Source: Pseudaminobacter soli (ex Li et al. 2025)
GTDB taxonomy: Bacteria > Pseudomonadota > Alphaproteobacteria > Rhizobiales > Rhizobiaceae
DNA length: 64,000 nt
Direction: 5' to 3'
Assembly (NCBI RefSeq): GCF_003012705.1
Contig: NZ_PXYL01000002.1
Location: forward strand, 124,001-188,000
The translations under genes and the position numbers were made by a program. Of this stretch, positions 8,956-18,194 are shown piece after piece; the first letter of the stretch is position 1, and every line of letters starts with the position of its first letter. The notes under the pieces were generated by a model. The model saw nothing but the letters and a program-made list of their open reading frames with translations. It ran no database searches and had not been told where the DNA came from.

Positions 8956-10935
8956 CTAAGCGACGCGATCTACCTTTGGTCGATCCATTGTTTCGATGGG
9001 CAATGGACGCCCCACCAGGAAGCCTTGCATCGCATGAACGCCCAGGCGCCGCAGCAATGCTTGCTGATCGGCTGTCTCAACACCCTCGACCAGCACCCTA
9101 TGGCCGAGATTGCGCAACAGTCTCACCATGTCGTTCAGCATCCTCCGGCCCTCGGCTGTCTGGCAGTCGTGCAGGAAACTGCGATCGATCTTGACGACGT
9201 CGAACTCAAAACGTCGGATCGATGCGAGCCCCGCAAACCCGGTTCCGAAATCATCCAGCCATATTTGGACTCCTAAGCTACGAAGCTGCTGGATGTTCCA
9301 CTCTGCTTGCGCCTCCGGAACGATGTCGATGCCTTCGGTGACTTCGAGCGCAAGCTTGTGCGGTGCAAGACCGTGGCGTTGGAGGATCTCGGCAATTCGC
9401 AACGGAAAGCTCGGGGCCTTGAGTTGGATGGGCGACACATTGGCCGAGACGACCGCACCCAAGCCGTACTCGACCATGTCGCGACAGGCCTGGTCGATGA
9501 CCCAGATGCCGAGTTCGACGATCGCCCCTGTATGTTCCGCAACGGGGATGAAGACGGCCGGACTGATAAGCTCTCCGCGGAGATTCCGAAGGCGCATCAG
9601 GGTCTCGTAACCGAGCACGGACCCAGATTCCACGTCGTATATGGGCTGATAGACAACCGACACGAGTTGCTTCTCAAGAGCCAGGCGCAGAAGCTCTGGA
9701 ATGTCCTGACGGGACTCGTCCTCGTCCATCGTTTCGCGGTCGTATATATGGAATGTAGCGCGACCGGCGAATTTCGACCTGTAAAGAGCGCGATCAGCTT
9801 CCTGAAGCAGAGAATAGAAATCGACACTCTTGTCAGCACGAGTGAGCGATGCGCCGGCACTGATTGTTACGATGCCTGACGCGATGCCTGTGTTGGGATG
9901 CGGAATACGCAGATCCTCGATAGCCTGGCAGAGCTTTCCCGACAGTTCACGCAGGTCGTCCGAAGTTGCGACCTTGCACAGCACGACGAATTCCTCGCCA
10001 CCATAGCGTCCGGCGATGGCGTTGTTAGCCACCGCCGTTGCAGACAGCGCGTTCGCGAGGGCGACGAGGCAATCGTCGCCTGCCTGATGGCCAAGCCGGT
10101 CGTTGAACCTCTTGAAATAGTCGACGTCGATAAGAACGACGCCGATTTCGCTATCGTCACTGGCCCATTCTTCGCAGAGGTCCACGAAATCTCGCGTGAT
10201 CGCCCGGCGATTTCGAAGTCCCGTCAGCGCATCGGTATTGGCGATCTCATCCAACATTTGGCCTCTCTCAACAGCGGCCTGCTCCTGAATTCGCGCTTGA
10301 AGGGCGTGAAGGAAGGTTTTGTATCGCTCCGAACCGAGCCGCCACGACAGATAGAGGGAAAACACCAGGCTATTGATGAAATAAGCCGCCAGTACCAGGC
10401 GATTGGTGAGTTCGGTTTGCAGTGAAAAAAGAGCGGCCGCGACAAACGTCATCGTCACCGTTGCGGACGAAATCGCTGAAACCATGAAGCGAAAATTGAA
10501 GAACAAATTTGCTCCCAGGACGAATACGGTCCCGAACACCATGAAATCCGATAAGGCGGCCTGGTGATTTGTCTCCAGGGCAAATAGCAGCCATGCGGTT
10601 GCGCCTGTCACGAGAGCCAATGCGGCCAGAACGTTTAACGTGGCCAGCGAAAAATTCCTCCGGACCCCGAACTCTATCAGGGCAATAGAGACCACGCCGA
10701 CAGAAATGCGTACGGCAACAAGTCGATGGGCGACGTCTGGCAGGAGCAACACATCGAATGCGCCATATAGAACATAACACGCCACGGCGGCCCACATGCC
10801 CCATCGCACAGTCATGCGCCTCTCGTTCCCATTGGCTTCTTGCATCATCTTCAGAAGAAATGGATCAACCGATTTCCAGGTTGAGCGTGCAATCGCTTCA
10901 CCCACCCTTTGAGCGATAGATTCGGTCAGCTGCAT
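8956..10935 (-). CDS. Membrane GGDEF-EAL protein (cyclic-di-GMP turnover)
   Basis: 659 residues. Five or six hydrophobic segments (about 45-200) form an integral-membrane sensor, followed by a GGDEF domain with GGEEF at 312-316 and an EAL domain. The GGEEF form is normally active for cyclic-di-GMP synthesis, and no RxxD inhibitory site precedes it. In the EAL domain the signature reads ETL (444-446), keeping the metal-binding Glu. SANVSPIQL, LEVTE, DDFGTG (561-566) and the KID and VEGVET segments are also kept, so phosphodiesterase activity is likely. GGAG precedes the ATG at 10935. It is divergent to the methyltransferase gene. Confidence 0.9.
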   Translation of the reverse strand: MQLTESIAQRVGEAIARSTWKSVDPFLLKMMQEANGNERRMTVRWGMWAAVACYVLYGAFDVLLLPDVAHRLVAVRISVGVVSIALIEFGVRRNFSLATLNVLAALALVTGATAWLLFALETNHQAALSDFMVFGTVFVLGANLFFNFRFMVSAISSATVTMTFVAAALFSLQTELTNRLVLAAYFINSLVFSLYLSWRLGSERYKTFLHALQARIQEQAAVERGQMLDEIANTDALTGLRNRRAITRDFVDLCEEWASDDSEIGVVLIDVDYFKRFNDRLGHQAGDDCLVALANALSATAVANNAIAGRYGGEEFVVLCKVATSDDLRELSGKLCQAIEDLRIPHPNTGIASGIVTISAGASLTRADKSVDFYSLLQEADRALYRSKFAGRATFHIYDRETMDEDESRQDIPELLRLALEKQLVSVVYQPIYDVESGSVLGYETLMRLRNLRGELISPAVFIPVAEHTGAIVELGIWVIDQACRDMVEYGLGAVVSANVSPIQLKAPSFPLRIAEILQRHGLAPHKLALEVTEGIDIVPEAQAEWNIQQLRSLGVQIWLDDFGTGFAGLASIRRFEFDVVKIDRSFLHDCQTAEGRRMLNDMVRLLRNLGHRVLVEGVETADQQALLRRLGVHAMQGFLVGRPLPIETMDRPKVDRVA

Positions 10936-11165
10936 TACAGCTCTCCTTTGCCAGCCCCATTCTTCTACCCTGCAGAAGAGGATATTCTGTTAATTCTTGG
11001 CGATGAAAAGCCAGTTTATAAGCAGAATGTGATTATAACGCGCCGATCAACACGGCTGGCCGTGAAGGGATTAAGCCGTAGAAAACAAAATGAATAAGAC
11101 TCTATTCAATTCTTTCGGATATGTGTCGAAGTCCCTATAGTCGTTGACGTGGAAGCTAAGGGGAC

Positions 11166-12212
11166 GTGCAATTGCAAAATGCGATATTGGAACTTGATGG
11201 GCATAGCCTGATAACGTCGCAGCTGATTAGTCAGCATAATGCGGAAGTCGGCAGCACGGTTGGTGCCGAGGAACTAACAGAGCACGCTGCAAAACTCGCG
11301 CTTATTCTGGACCTTGCGTACCAAGCTTTCGAGAAGCGCCAGCCCGCGGCAACGATAGTCGATCGTTTGGCACTGCGACTTCACGAGCTTCGAAAGCAGG
11401 CCCGCCCGGAGGTCTGGCAACAGCTCATTCCCCTCGCGCAACAGCACCGTGTCTCGGAACATTTGATGCAAGATCCGTTCACGCGGTGGTCCTTCGAAAA
11501 GCCGCGCGGCTATTCGGGCGACGCAAGCTTGCTGGATATCTATTACAAGCATTCGAGTGCCGACGAGATCGTCAGTTCATCGACGCCGCTTGGGCGCGAG
11601 ATTTACGCCTATACAAGCGACGCCGCGAGTTCCGAGGCAGGGCGGGAGCGGCGGACCATCCTTGCCAAGACAGTAGACGAGACCGCGCGCCGGAAGCCGG
11701 AAGCGGAAGTGCTTGCGATTGCTTGCGGCCATCTTCGCGAAGCCGAGCTGTCGGATGCTCTCGCCACAGGTGGGTTGAAGCGCTGGATCGGCTTGGACCA
11801 GGACCCTGTCAGCGTCGCCATCGTGAACCGCGACGTGAGCGCCGGCTGCGTAGAGGCCGTGGAGGGTTCCGTACGCGGTCTCCTTCGCCGCGCATATGAT
11901 CTTGGCACGTTCGATCTCGTCTATGCATCGGGACTTTACGACTATTTGCCACGCGCAGTTGGTGTGCGCCTTCTGCAAAGGGTCATGGAACTGGTTAAGC
12001 CCGGCGGCGAGTTTCTCTTTGCCAATTTCAGCGACGAGATAACAACCGACGGCTACATGGAGACCTTCATGGATTGGCCGCTGATCCTGCGTTCGGCTGA
12101 CGATATGTGGGACATCATCAAATCCTCCGTCGACATGAATCACGTCGATGCGGAAGTGTATTACGGGGCCAACCGCAACATCGTTTACGGCAAGATTCGG
12201 AAGCGCCCTTAG
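11166..12212 (+). CDS. Class I SAM-dependent methyltransferase
   Basis: 348 residues. The N-terminal 150 or so residues are a helical region without a clear family. The rest is a Rossmann methyltransferase: EVLAIACGHLREAE (motif I in a modified form), GLDQDP (acidic residue for the ribose), then FDLVYASGLYDYL and LVKPGGEFLFANFSDE. The C-terminus with GYMETFMDWPLILR resembles proteins annotated as extracellular-factor 3-hydroxypalmitate methyl ester synthases; that link is from memory and unproven. The GTG at 11166 is preceded by AAGGGGA. It is divergent to the GGDEF-EAL gene, so the two may share regulation. Confidence 0.75.
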   Translation: MQLQNAILELDGHSLITSQLISQHNAEVGSTVGAEELTEHAAKLALILDLAYQAFEKRQPAATIVDRLALRLHELRKQARPEVWQQLIPLAQQHRVSEHLMQDPFTRWSFEKPRGYSGDASLLDIYYKHSSADEIVSSSTPLGREIYAYTSDAASSEAGRERRTILAKTVDETARRKPEAEVLAIACGHLREAELSDALATGGLKRWIGLDQDPVSVAIVNRDVSAGCVEAVEGSVRGLLRRAYDLGTFDLVYASGLYDYLPRAVGVRLLQRVMELVKPGGEFLFANFSDEITTDGYMETFMDWPLILRSADDMWDIIKSSVDMNHVDAEVYYGANRNIVYGKIRKRP

Positions 12213-12394
12213 CCTTAAAATTGGGGCGATTGGGCTCGACAGACGGGGTTTTGTCGCTTTTGTCGGGCCCTGATTGCTAAGATCAACGTTGCTATCGCCG
12301 CAGCCAAGCCGCCCCAGCACGCGGCATGAGGCCAGGGCGGCGCGCATAGGGACTTGTCTCGCCGGCGACTCCGTTCGGCGGGCTTTCCGCTGGC

Positions 12395-13354
12395 TCAGGG
12401 GCGTGCAGCCGGCGTGACAGTTACCTGGCTGACTCCGGAGCGGTTGATCACCGCAAACACCGTTTCCCTGTCGATCCTTTCGGCGTCCAGCATCCGCACC
12501 AGATCGTCCACGCCGCCGACGGCGTGACCGTCGATGGCGACGATAATGTCGCCTTCCTTCAAGCCGGCTTTCGCCGCCGGTCCGCCCGCCTCGATCGAGC
12601 GCAACCGCACGGCCGTGCGGCTGGTCACCTGGGAAAGCAGCGCCGCGCGCCGTGGCAGGGCGACCGTGTCGGCCGAGACGCCGATAAAGGCGCGGCGCAC
12701 GCGACCAAAGCGGATGATTTCCGCAATGACGAAACTGGCCGTATTCGAGGCGACGGCGAAGGCGATGCCTTGGGCGCCTCGGATCATGGCGGTGTTGATG
12801 CCGATCACCTCGCCGGCCGACGACACCAGCGGTCCGCCGGAATTGCCCGGGTTGAGCGCGGCGTCGGTCTGGATCACGTCATCGATGAGCCGGCCGCTCG
12901 AGGCGCGCATCGACCGGCCCAGGGCCGAGATGACGCCGGTCGTCACTGTCCATTCGAAGCCGAGCGGATTGCCGATGGCGATGGCGATTTGGCCGCGGCG
13001 CAGGCGCTTCGAGTCACCGAGCGGGGCGATGTCGGGATAATGTCCGTCGGCACGCACCAGAGCAATGTCGGTATCGGCGTCGCCGCCAAGCACGCGCCCT
13101 TCAGCAGACGTACCGTCGGGCATGGCGACACGTACGGTACGTTCCTCGCCGACGACGTGGAAATTCGTGACGATCAGCCCGTCCGGCGCGATGACGAAGC
13201 CCGAACCCTGCCCGGCCGCGCGGCGGCCTTCGACAACAGGTTCGATACGGCACACGGCCGGACCGATGCGGTCGACCGCATCGGCCACGGTCGAAGAGTA
13301 GGCGTCGAGCAGGCCGGCGTCATGGGTTTGCAAGTCAGTCGCGGGCAGGGCCAT
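12395..13354 (-). CDS. HtrA-type serine protease with one PDZ domain
   Basis: 319-residue trypsin-like protease plus a single C-terminal PDZ domain (about 225-310). The triad is intact: H66 in VTNFHVV, D96 in TDIALV and S172 in GNSGGP. Unlike typical DegP/HtrA proteins there is no signal peptide or membrane anchor after the ATG at 13354, which has GGAGG 6 nt upstream. The protein may therefore act in the cytoplasm. It is transcribed divergently from a paralogue that has lost every triad residue, with about 180 bp of shared upstream DNA. Confidence 0.9.
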   Translation of the reverse strand: MALPATDLQTHDAGLLDAYSSTVADAVDRIGPAVCRIEPVVEGRRAAGQGSGFVIAPDGLIVTNFHVVGEERTVRVAMPDGTSAEGRVLGGDADTDIALVRADGHYPDIAPLGDSKRLRRGQIAIAIGNPLGFEWTVTTGVISALGRSMRASSGRLIDDVIQTDAALNPGNSGGPLVSSAGEVIGINTAMIRGAQGIAFAVASNTASFVIAEIIRFGRVRRAFIGVSADTVALPRRAALLSQVTSRTAVRLRSIEAGGPAAKAGLKEGDIIVAIDGHAVGGVDDLVRMLDAERIDRETVFAVINRSGVSQVTVTPAARP

Positions 13355-13535
13355 TAGGGGCCTCCATGTCAGTCGAACAATCGATGCCTATATGTGCTGT
13401 GCGCGCCGGCGCGCCGCGACCTGACCTGATGGCTAGTAACTGCGGTTCCTAGCCGTTCGGCGAGTTGGAAGCGCCATGCGGCGCGGCAATATCTGGGTTC
13501 AGGAAGCCATGAACGGCCTAACCCAGGAGTGCGTG

Positions 13536-14408
13536 ATGACCAGGTTCGACCTTGCCGCCTTTTCCAATGCAGTCGCCGACATCGCCGGGCAGGCGGCCCC
13601 GGTGACCGCGAGCTTTTTAACCCATCATGGCCGGACCGCGACGGCCTTCCACTGGGGCGAGGGCCTTTACGTCGCCGCCGAGGAGTCTGTCGAGCCGGAC
13701 GAGGAATTGCAGCTTGCCCTGCCCAGCGGCGAGACTGTGAAGACCGAGCTGATCGGTCGCGATCCTTCTACCGGCATAGCCCTGCTGAAGCCTTCGACAG
13801 CCACCCGCGGTACAAGCTTCAAAAAGGCCGGGCCGGTGCGCCTCGGCGACGTCGTCGTCGCGGCCGGGCGTGACGGCGCTTCGCCTCTTGCGGTGCTCGG
13901 CACTGTGGGCGAGGTCGGACCGATGTGGCGCTCACGGCGTGGCGGCTCCATCGATCGCCGCATCAACCTTGCGGTCATGGCAGGCGGTCGTTTCGAAGGA
14001 GGACCGGTGCTCGACGCCAGTGGCGGGCTGGTCGGGATGCTGCTCTTCGGGCCGCGCCGCCGGGCGCTGGTCATCCCTTACGAGACGATCGAGCGGACCG
14101 TTGCGACGCTGCGCGAGAAAGGCCACGTCCTGCGCGGCTATCTCGGCGCCAGCCTGCATCCCATCCGCCACGGCCAGGTACAGGGCGCCATGGTCATGGG
14201 GCTTGACGACGACGGGCCGGCGAAAGCCGTCGGCATCGCGCTGGGCGATATCGTCACTGCCTGGAACGGGGAACCCGTGCGCGGGCCGCGCGAACTGATC
14301 CTTCGGCTGGGGCCGGACAGCGCGGGTGCCGCGGTGACGCTGAGGATCCTGCGCGGCGGAGAGGCGCGTGACGTGGCGATCACGATTGGCGAGAAACCCC
14401 TGAACTGA
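13536..14408 (+). CDS. Catalytically dead HtrA-like protein (pseudoprotease) with PDZ domain
   Basis: 290 residues with the same trypsin-like plus PDZ layout as its divergent neighbour, but with all catalytic positions replaced. By direct alignment of matching segments, H becomes E50 (EGLYVAAEESV), D becomes G80 (STGIALLK) and S becomes E154 (RFEGGPV). The fold-defining glycines and the PDZ (YLGASLHP through AITIGEKP) are kept, so this looks like a maintained pseudoenzyme rather than decay. AGGAG lies 6 nt before the ATG at 13536; an in-frame start at 13476 lacks one. It is probably co-transcribed with the LuxR-type gene 14 bp downstream. Confidence 0.85.
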   Translation: MTRFDLAAFSNAVADIAGQAAPVTASFLTHHGRTATAFHWGEGLYVAAEESVEPDEELQLALPSGETVKTELIGRDPSTGIALLKPSTATRGTSFKKAGPVRLGDVVVAAGRDGASPLAVLGTVGEVGPMWRSRRGGSIDRRINLAVMAGGRFEGGPVLDASGGLVGMLLFGPRRRALVIPYETIERTVATLREKGHVLRGYLGASLHPIRHGQVQGAMVMGLDDDGPAKAVGIALGDIVTAWNGEPVRGPRELILRLGPDSAGAAVTLRILRGGEARDVAITIGEKPLN

Positions 14409-14422
14409 GAGCAAGTGCTGTT

Positions 14423-15052
14423 ATGCCGGAGACGCAACGCAGGCTGTTCGTTCTGGTGGCGCTCGATGACGCAGCATCGAGCGAGCAGCTTGCTCTTCGC
14501 CTCTCGGAGCACGACGGACTTTTGCTGGTGACGGCCGAGGACCTGGCCGATGGCGACCACGCCGACGTGGCGATCGTCGGTGACGAAACGGCAGGCGGCG
14601 CGCGGATTCAGGGTGCACCATTGCTGGTCCTCTCCTCGCGAGCAACGCGCCGGCCGGCAGCCGTTGCGGCGGTGCTGCCGCGTGACGCCGACACGGCGCT
14701 GATCGCGGCTGCCGCACGCCTTGCCGCTGCGGGCTATCGTATCACTCAAGCATCAGCGGAAATGGATGGGCGCGGCGCGAGTTTCGGCACGGCCGACGAC
14801 CGCCTGGGTGGCGGTTTGTTGACCGGTGGCGAGGCAGATCACGAGGCATCCGCGATCCGGTTGTCGCCGCGCGAGGCAGAGGTCCTGGCGCTGCTTGCCG
14901 AGGGTGCGTCGAACAAGGTGATCGCGCGGCATCTCGACATTTCCGTACACACCGCCAAATTTCACGTTGCGGCGATCCTTACGAAGCTCGGCGCGGCCAA
15001 TCGCACCGATGCCATCGCCACGGCGATGCGGCAGGGGCTGGTGCTGGTCTAG
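14423..15052 (+). CDS. LuxR-family response-regulator-like transcription factor
   Basis: 209 residues. The C-terminal LuxR/NarL helix-turn-helix is clear (LSPREAEVLALLAEGASNKVIARHL, then SVHTAKFHV). The N-terminal 120 or so residues have the length of a receiver domain, but I cannot place the acidic pocket or phospho-acceptor Asp with confidence, so it may be a degenerate receiver. It follows the pseudoprotease by 14 bp and probably shares its transcript. No cognate histidine kinase is encoded nearby. A role in controlling the protease pair is an inference. Confidence 0.85.
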   Translation: MPETQRRLFVLVALDDAASSEQLALRLSEHDGLLLVTAEDLADGDHADVAIVGDETAGGARIQGAPLLVLSSRATRRPAAVAAVLPRDADTALIAAAARLAAAGYRITQASAEMDGRGASFGTADDRLGGGLLTGGEADHEASAIRLSPREAEVLALLAEGASNKVIARHLDISVHTAKFHVAAILTKLGAANRTDAIATAMRQGLVLV

Positions 15053-15085
15053 TGCCCCTAAAGCCTAAGTGGAGATCATGAAATC

Positions 15086-16768
15086 ATGGCTGCTCCGACC
15101 GAACCGATCATCGAAACCCGACGGTACCAGATGTTCCCTGTTCTGGAGCCAAGCGAGATCGAGCGGGTCCGGCGCTTCGGCGAAATTCGCAGCTATGCAG
15201 CGGGAGAAGCGGTTGCGACGGTTGGCCGGGTTAGTCCAGGCGTCATTATTGTCCTTTCCGGGCATGTCGAGGTCACTCGGAACGACCAATCCGGCAATCG
15301 CGCGGCAATCGTCACGCATGGGCCAGGCGCTTTCTTGGGCGAATTGGCGCAGCTGGCGGGTCGACCCGCGCTCGTGGACGCCCATGCGCAAGATCTGCTC
15401 GAGGCCCTGGTTATTGGGCCAGACAGGCTTCGTGCTCTGCTGATTGCGGAAGCGGAATTGGGCGAGCGCATCATGCGCGCACTCATTCTGCGTCGTGTTG
15501 GTCTGCTGGAGACAGGCGCCGGTGGGCCCATACTCGTCGGCAGGGCCGAAAATGGCGATGTGCTGCGGCTGGAGGGCTTTCTCCGCCGCAATGGACACCC
15601 AAGCCAACGGATCGACCCCGAGACCGATCCGGGGGCCAAGGCCCTGATTGAACGCTTCCATGTCGATGTGGGGGAACTGCCGATCGTGCTTTGCCCGACT
15701 GGGCAACTGCTGCGCAATCCGAGCGAAGTGGAGCTTGCCCGTTGCATCGGTCTGGTCGGGCCTATCGATCCGAGCCGCCTCTATGACGTTGCCATCGTTG
15801 GTGCCGGGCCAGCTGGTCTTGCCGCCGCCGTCTACGCGGGTTCGGAGGGGCTGTCCGTCCTCGTGCTCGACTGCCGTGCATTCGGTGGCCAGGCAGGGGC
15901 GTCCGCAAGGATCGAGAACTATCTGGGTTTCCCGACTGGCATCAGCGGCATGGCGCTTATGGCCCGCGCATACAACCAAGCCCAGAAGTTCGGCGTCGAG
16001 ATGGCGATCCCGGACGAGGTGATCAGCCTCGAGGCGGCCGCGCATGCCGGTGACGAAGCCTTGAGTATCAGACTGTCAAGCAGCGAATATGTCAGTGCCC
16101 GCTCGATCGTGATTGCGACCGGAGCCCGCTACCGGCGTCTTAATCTCGACCGTCTGGAAACATTCGAGGGGACGAGTGTGCATTATTGGGCCTCACCGAT
16201 CGAGGCGAGGTTGTGTGCCGGCGAGGAAGTCGCCTTGGTGGGCGCGGGCAATTCGGCGGGACAGGCGGCGGTATATCTGGCAAGTCACGCCTCCAAAGTG
16301 TGGCTTTTGGTGCGTGGGACAGGCCTGTCAGAGAGCATGTCCAGCTATCTCGTGGACCGAATTGGCGGTCTTCCAAATATCGAGGTTTTGACCAGTACCA
16401 CTGTTTCGGGCCTCGAAGGCCACGACGGCATGCTGGAGGCGGTCCGATGGCGTCAGCGAGGGCTGGCGGAGGAGGTTCGCCGACCTCTTCGCCACCTGTT
16501 TCTGTTTATCGGAGCAGACCCGAACACGGATTGGCTGTCGGGCGCCGGAATAGAACTGGATGCCAAGGGCTTTATCCTGACCGGCGCCGAGTCTGGTGCG
16601 GGACGGCACTCCTTGGAGACAAGTCGTCACCGCGTCTATGCGATCGGTGATGTACGATCGACTTCCGTCAAGCGCGTCGCCGCGGCAGTTGGCGAAGGCG
16701 CGCAGGTCGTGGCGGCCCTGCATGCCGCCTTGGCGTCGAACCAACGCGAAACCTCAACTCGGTTGTGA
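15086..16768 (+). CDS. Cyclic-nucleotide-binding-domain flavoprotein, thioredoxin-reductase-like without CxxC
   Basis: 560 residues. An N-terminal cyclic-nucleotide-binding-type domain (about 10-125, with GVIIVLSGHVEVTR and GAFLGELAQLAGRPA) is followed by a short linker domain and a thioredoxin-reductase-like FAD/NAD(P)H module: FAD motif VGAGPAGLAAAVYA, NAD(P)H motif VGAGNSAGQAAVYL and the C-terminal FAD motif YAIGDVR. Where thioredoxin reductase has CATC, this protein has the segment SVHYWASP, so it cannot reduce disulfides in the usual way. It probably passes electrons from NAD(P)H to another partner. It ends just before the NTF2-like gene, with which it is likely co-transcribed. Confidence 0.85.
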   Translation: MAAPTEPIIETRRYQMFPVLEPSEIERVRRFGEIRSYAAGEAVATVGRVSPGVIIVLSGHVEVTRNDQSGNRAAIVTHGPGAFLGELAQLAGRPALVDAHAQDLLEALVIGPDRLRALLIAEAELGERIMRALILRRVGLLETGAGGPILVGRAENGDVLRLEGFLRRNGHPSQRIDPETDPGAKALIERFHVDVGELPIVLCPTGQLLRNPSEVELARCIGLVGPIDPSRLYDVAIVGAGPAGLAAAVYAGSEGLSVLVLDCRAFGGQAGASARIENYLGFPTGISGMALMARAYNQAQKFGVEMAIPDEVISLEAAAHAGDEALSIRLSSSEYVSARSIVIATGARYRRLNLDRLETFEGTSVHYWASPIEARLCAGEEVALVGAGNSAGQAAVYLASHASKVWLLVRGTGLSESMSSYLVDRIGGLPNIEVLTSTTVSGLEGHDGMLEAVRWRQRGLAEEVRRPLRHLFLFIGADPNTDWLSGAGIELDAKGFILTGAESGAGRHSLETSRHRVYAIGDVRSTSVKRVAAAVGEGAQVVAALHAALASNQRETSTRL

Positions 16769-16782
16769 TGGAGGAAAACGAC

Positions 16783-17184
16783 ATGACAGCCACCTCGCCG
16801 GAAGAGAACAAGGCGCTCGTACTCGAAGCCTTCGACACGCTGTTCAACAAACGCGACTATGCCGCCGCCGAGCGCTACTGGTCGGACCGCTACATCCAGC
16901 ACAGCGCCCATATTCCGCCTGGCCGCGATGGCTTGTTCAATCTTGTTCGCGGCCTTCCCGACACGCTCCGCTACGAACATCACGTATTACTTGCCGAAGG
17001 AGACTACGTCATCGTCCACGGGCGCTTCTCAGGCCACGGTCGCCCCGCGGCCTGGGTCGCCGCCGACATCGTGCGCTTCGAAGACGGCAAGCTCGCTGAG
17101 CACTGGGATGTTCTTCAGGACGAGGCAACAAAGGCGGATTCCCTCAGCGGGCTGCCGATGTTCGGCGACCGTTTCCCGACGTAA
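16783..17184 (+). CDS. NTF2-like/SnoaL-type protein
   Basis: 133-residue single-domain protein of the NTF2/SnoaL superfamily, with the typical pattern NKALVLEAFDTLFNKRDY, YIQHSAHIPPGRDG, and FEDGKLAEHWDVLQDE near the end. These cone-shaped proteins are often lactonases, isomerases or ligand binders; the reaction is unknown. The ATG at 16783 has GGAGG 8 nt upstream; a GTG at 16765 overlapping the flavoprotein stop is less likely. It lies directly behind the flavoprotein gene, so a shared redox or detoxification role is possible. Confidence 0.8.
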   Translation: MTATSPEENKALVLEAFDTLFNKRDYAAAERYWSDRYIQHSAHIPPGRDGLFNLVRGLPDTLRYEHHVLLAEGDYVIVHGRFSGHGRPAAWVAADIVRFEDGKLAEHWDVLQDEATKADSLSGLPMFGDRFPT

Positions 17185-17202
17185 CGGTCAAGGCAGAATG
17201 CA

Positions 17203-17217
17203 CGCCGGCAACCGGCG
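17203..17217. terminator. Short hairpin between convergent genes
   Basis: CGCCGG and CCGGCG form a perfect 6-bp stem with a 3-nt loop in the 38-bp gap between two convergent genes. There is no T-run. It may end transcription from either side, but the evidence is only its position and symmetry. Confidence 0.3.
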
Positions 17218-17222
17218 CACAC

Positions 17223-18194
17223 TCAAAGTCCGAACAACTTCTCCGCGTTGCCGTGCGCGATCCTGGCGCGGTCGGCTGCGGAAACCGGAATCTGTTCCAG
17301 AAACGCGCGCGCCTTGGCCATCGAGGCATAAGGATAGTCGGCCGAGAACATGATCCGGCTGACCCCGATCTCAAGCAGCAGATCGAGAAATGTCGGCGGA
17401 AAATTAAAACCGGCGAACGTGTAGTGCAGATTATCGCGCAGATAGGCGCTGATCGACCGCTTGAGCTTTGTCAGCTCGACGGGCATCACATCGACCCGTT
17501 GCATGAAGAAAGGCAGGCCTTCTCCCATGTGACCGATCACGACCTGTAGCTTGGGGAAGCGGTCGAATACCCCGCCCAGCACCATGCGCAGCACATGCAC
17601 CGCGGTCTCGACATGCCAACCGAAACCCGGCCCGGCCAACATCTCGGTGACGAGCGGCGCAAAGCCGCCGAACGAAGCTTCGATCACCGGTTTGGGCGGC
17701 TTGGTCGGATGCAGGTAGATCGGCGCGCCGAGGGATTCGGCGGCTTCCAGCACCGGCCAGAAAAATCTGTCGTCGAGATAGCGACCACGTTGGTGGCCGT
17801 TGATCACCGCACCGACGAAGGCTTGATCGCTGAAGCGGCGTTCGAGTTCTTTGGCCGCCTGGTCCGGTGCCGCAATCGGCAGTGCGGCGAAACCGGACAG
17901 TCTTGCCGGTTGCTTGGCAATCGCTTCGGCCAGCACGTCATTGGTGTCGCGCGCAAGCGCGAACGCCTCGGCGGCTTCCAATTGCTCGACACCCGGCGCG
18001 GTCAGTGAAAGAACCTGCATGTCGATGCCGGCGGCGTCCATCTGGGCGATCCGCCCTTCGCCGATGTCGCACAAGTCGCGCATCAGCTGCTCGGCGCGGC
18101 TACCGATCTGGCTCGCCTGTTCCTTGAGGTCTCGGCCCGGGCCATCGAGAAAGCCCGGCGTGGCGAAATGCTCTTCAAGCGTGATGGTGCGCAT
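17223..18194 (-). CDS. Amidohydrolase of the ACMSD/gamma-resorcylate decarboxylase family
   Basis: 323 residues in a TIM-barrel metal-dependent amidohydrolase fold. It begins MRTITLEEHF, with EEH in place of HxH as in resorcylate decarboxylases. Other family features are APIYLHPTKPP (metal His), VVIGHMGEG (metal/catalytic His) and MFSADYPY (metal Asp). Such enzymes decarboxylate or hydrate aromatic acids non-oxidatively. The start at 18194 is chosen because EEH is then correctly N-terminal, with GGAG about 10 nt upstream. It is divergent to hutC; whether HutC controls it is unknown. The substrate cannot be named. Confidence 0.82.
   Translation of the reverse strand: MRTITLEEHFATPGFLDGPGRDLKEQASQIGSRAEQLMRDLCDIGEGRIAQMDAAGIDMQVLSLTAPGVEQLEAAEAFALARDTNDVLAEAIAKQPARLSGFAALPIAAPDQAAKELERRFSDQAFVGAVINGHQRGRYLDDRFFWPVLEAAESLGAPIYLHPTKPPKPVIEASFGGFAPLVTEMLAGPGFGWHVETAVHVLRMVLGGVFDRFPKLQVVIGHMGEGLPFFMQRVDVMPVELTKLKRSISAYLRDNLHYTFAGFNFPPTFLDLLLEIGVSRIMFSADYPYASMAKARAFLEQIPVSAADRARIAHGNAEKLFGL

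Noticed and set aside
13476-13535. Longer N-terminus for the pseudoprotease
   Set aside because: The internal ATG at 13536 has AGGAG at ideal spacing, while the upstream start has none.
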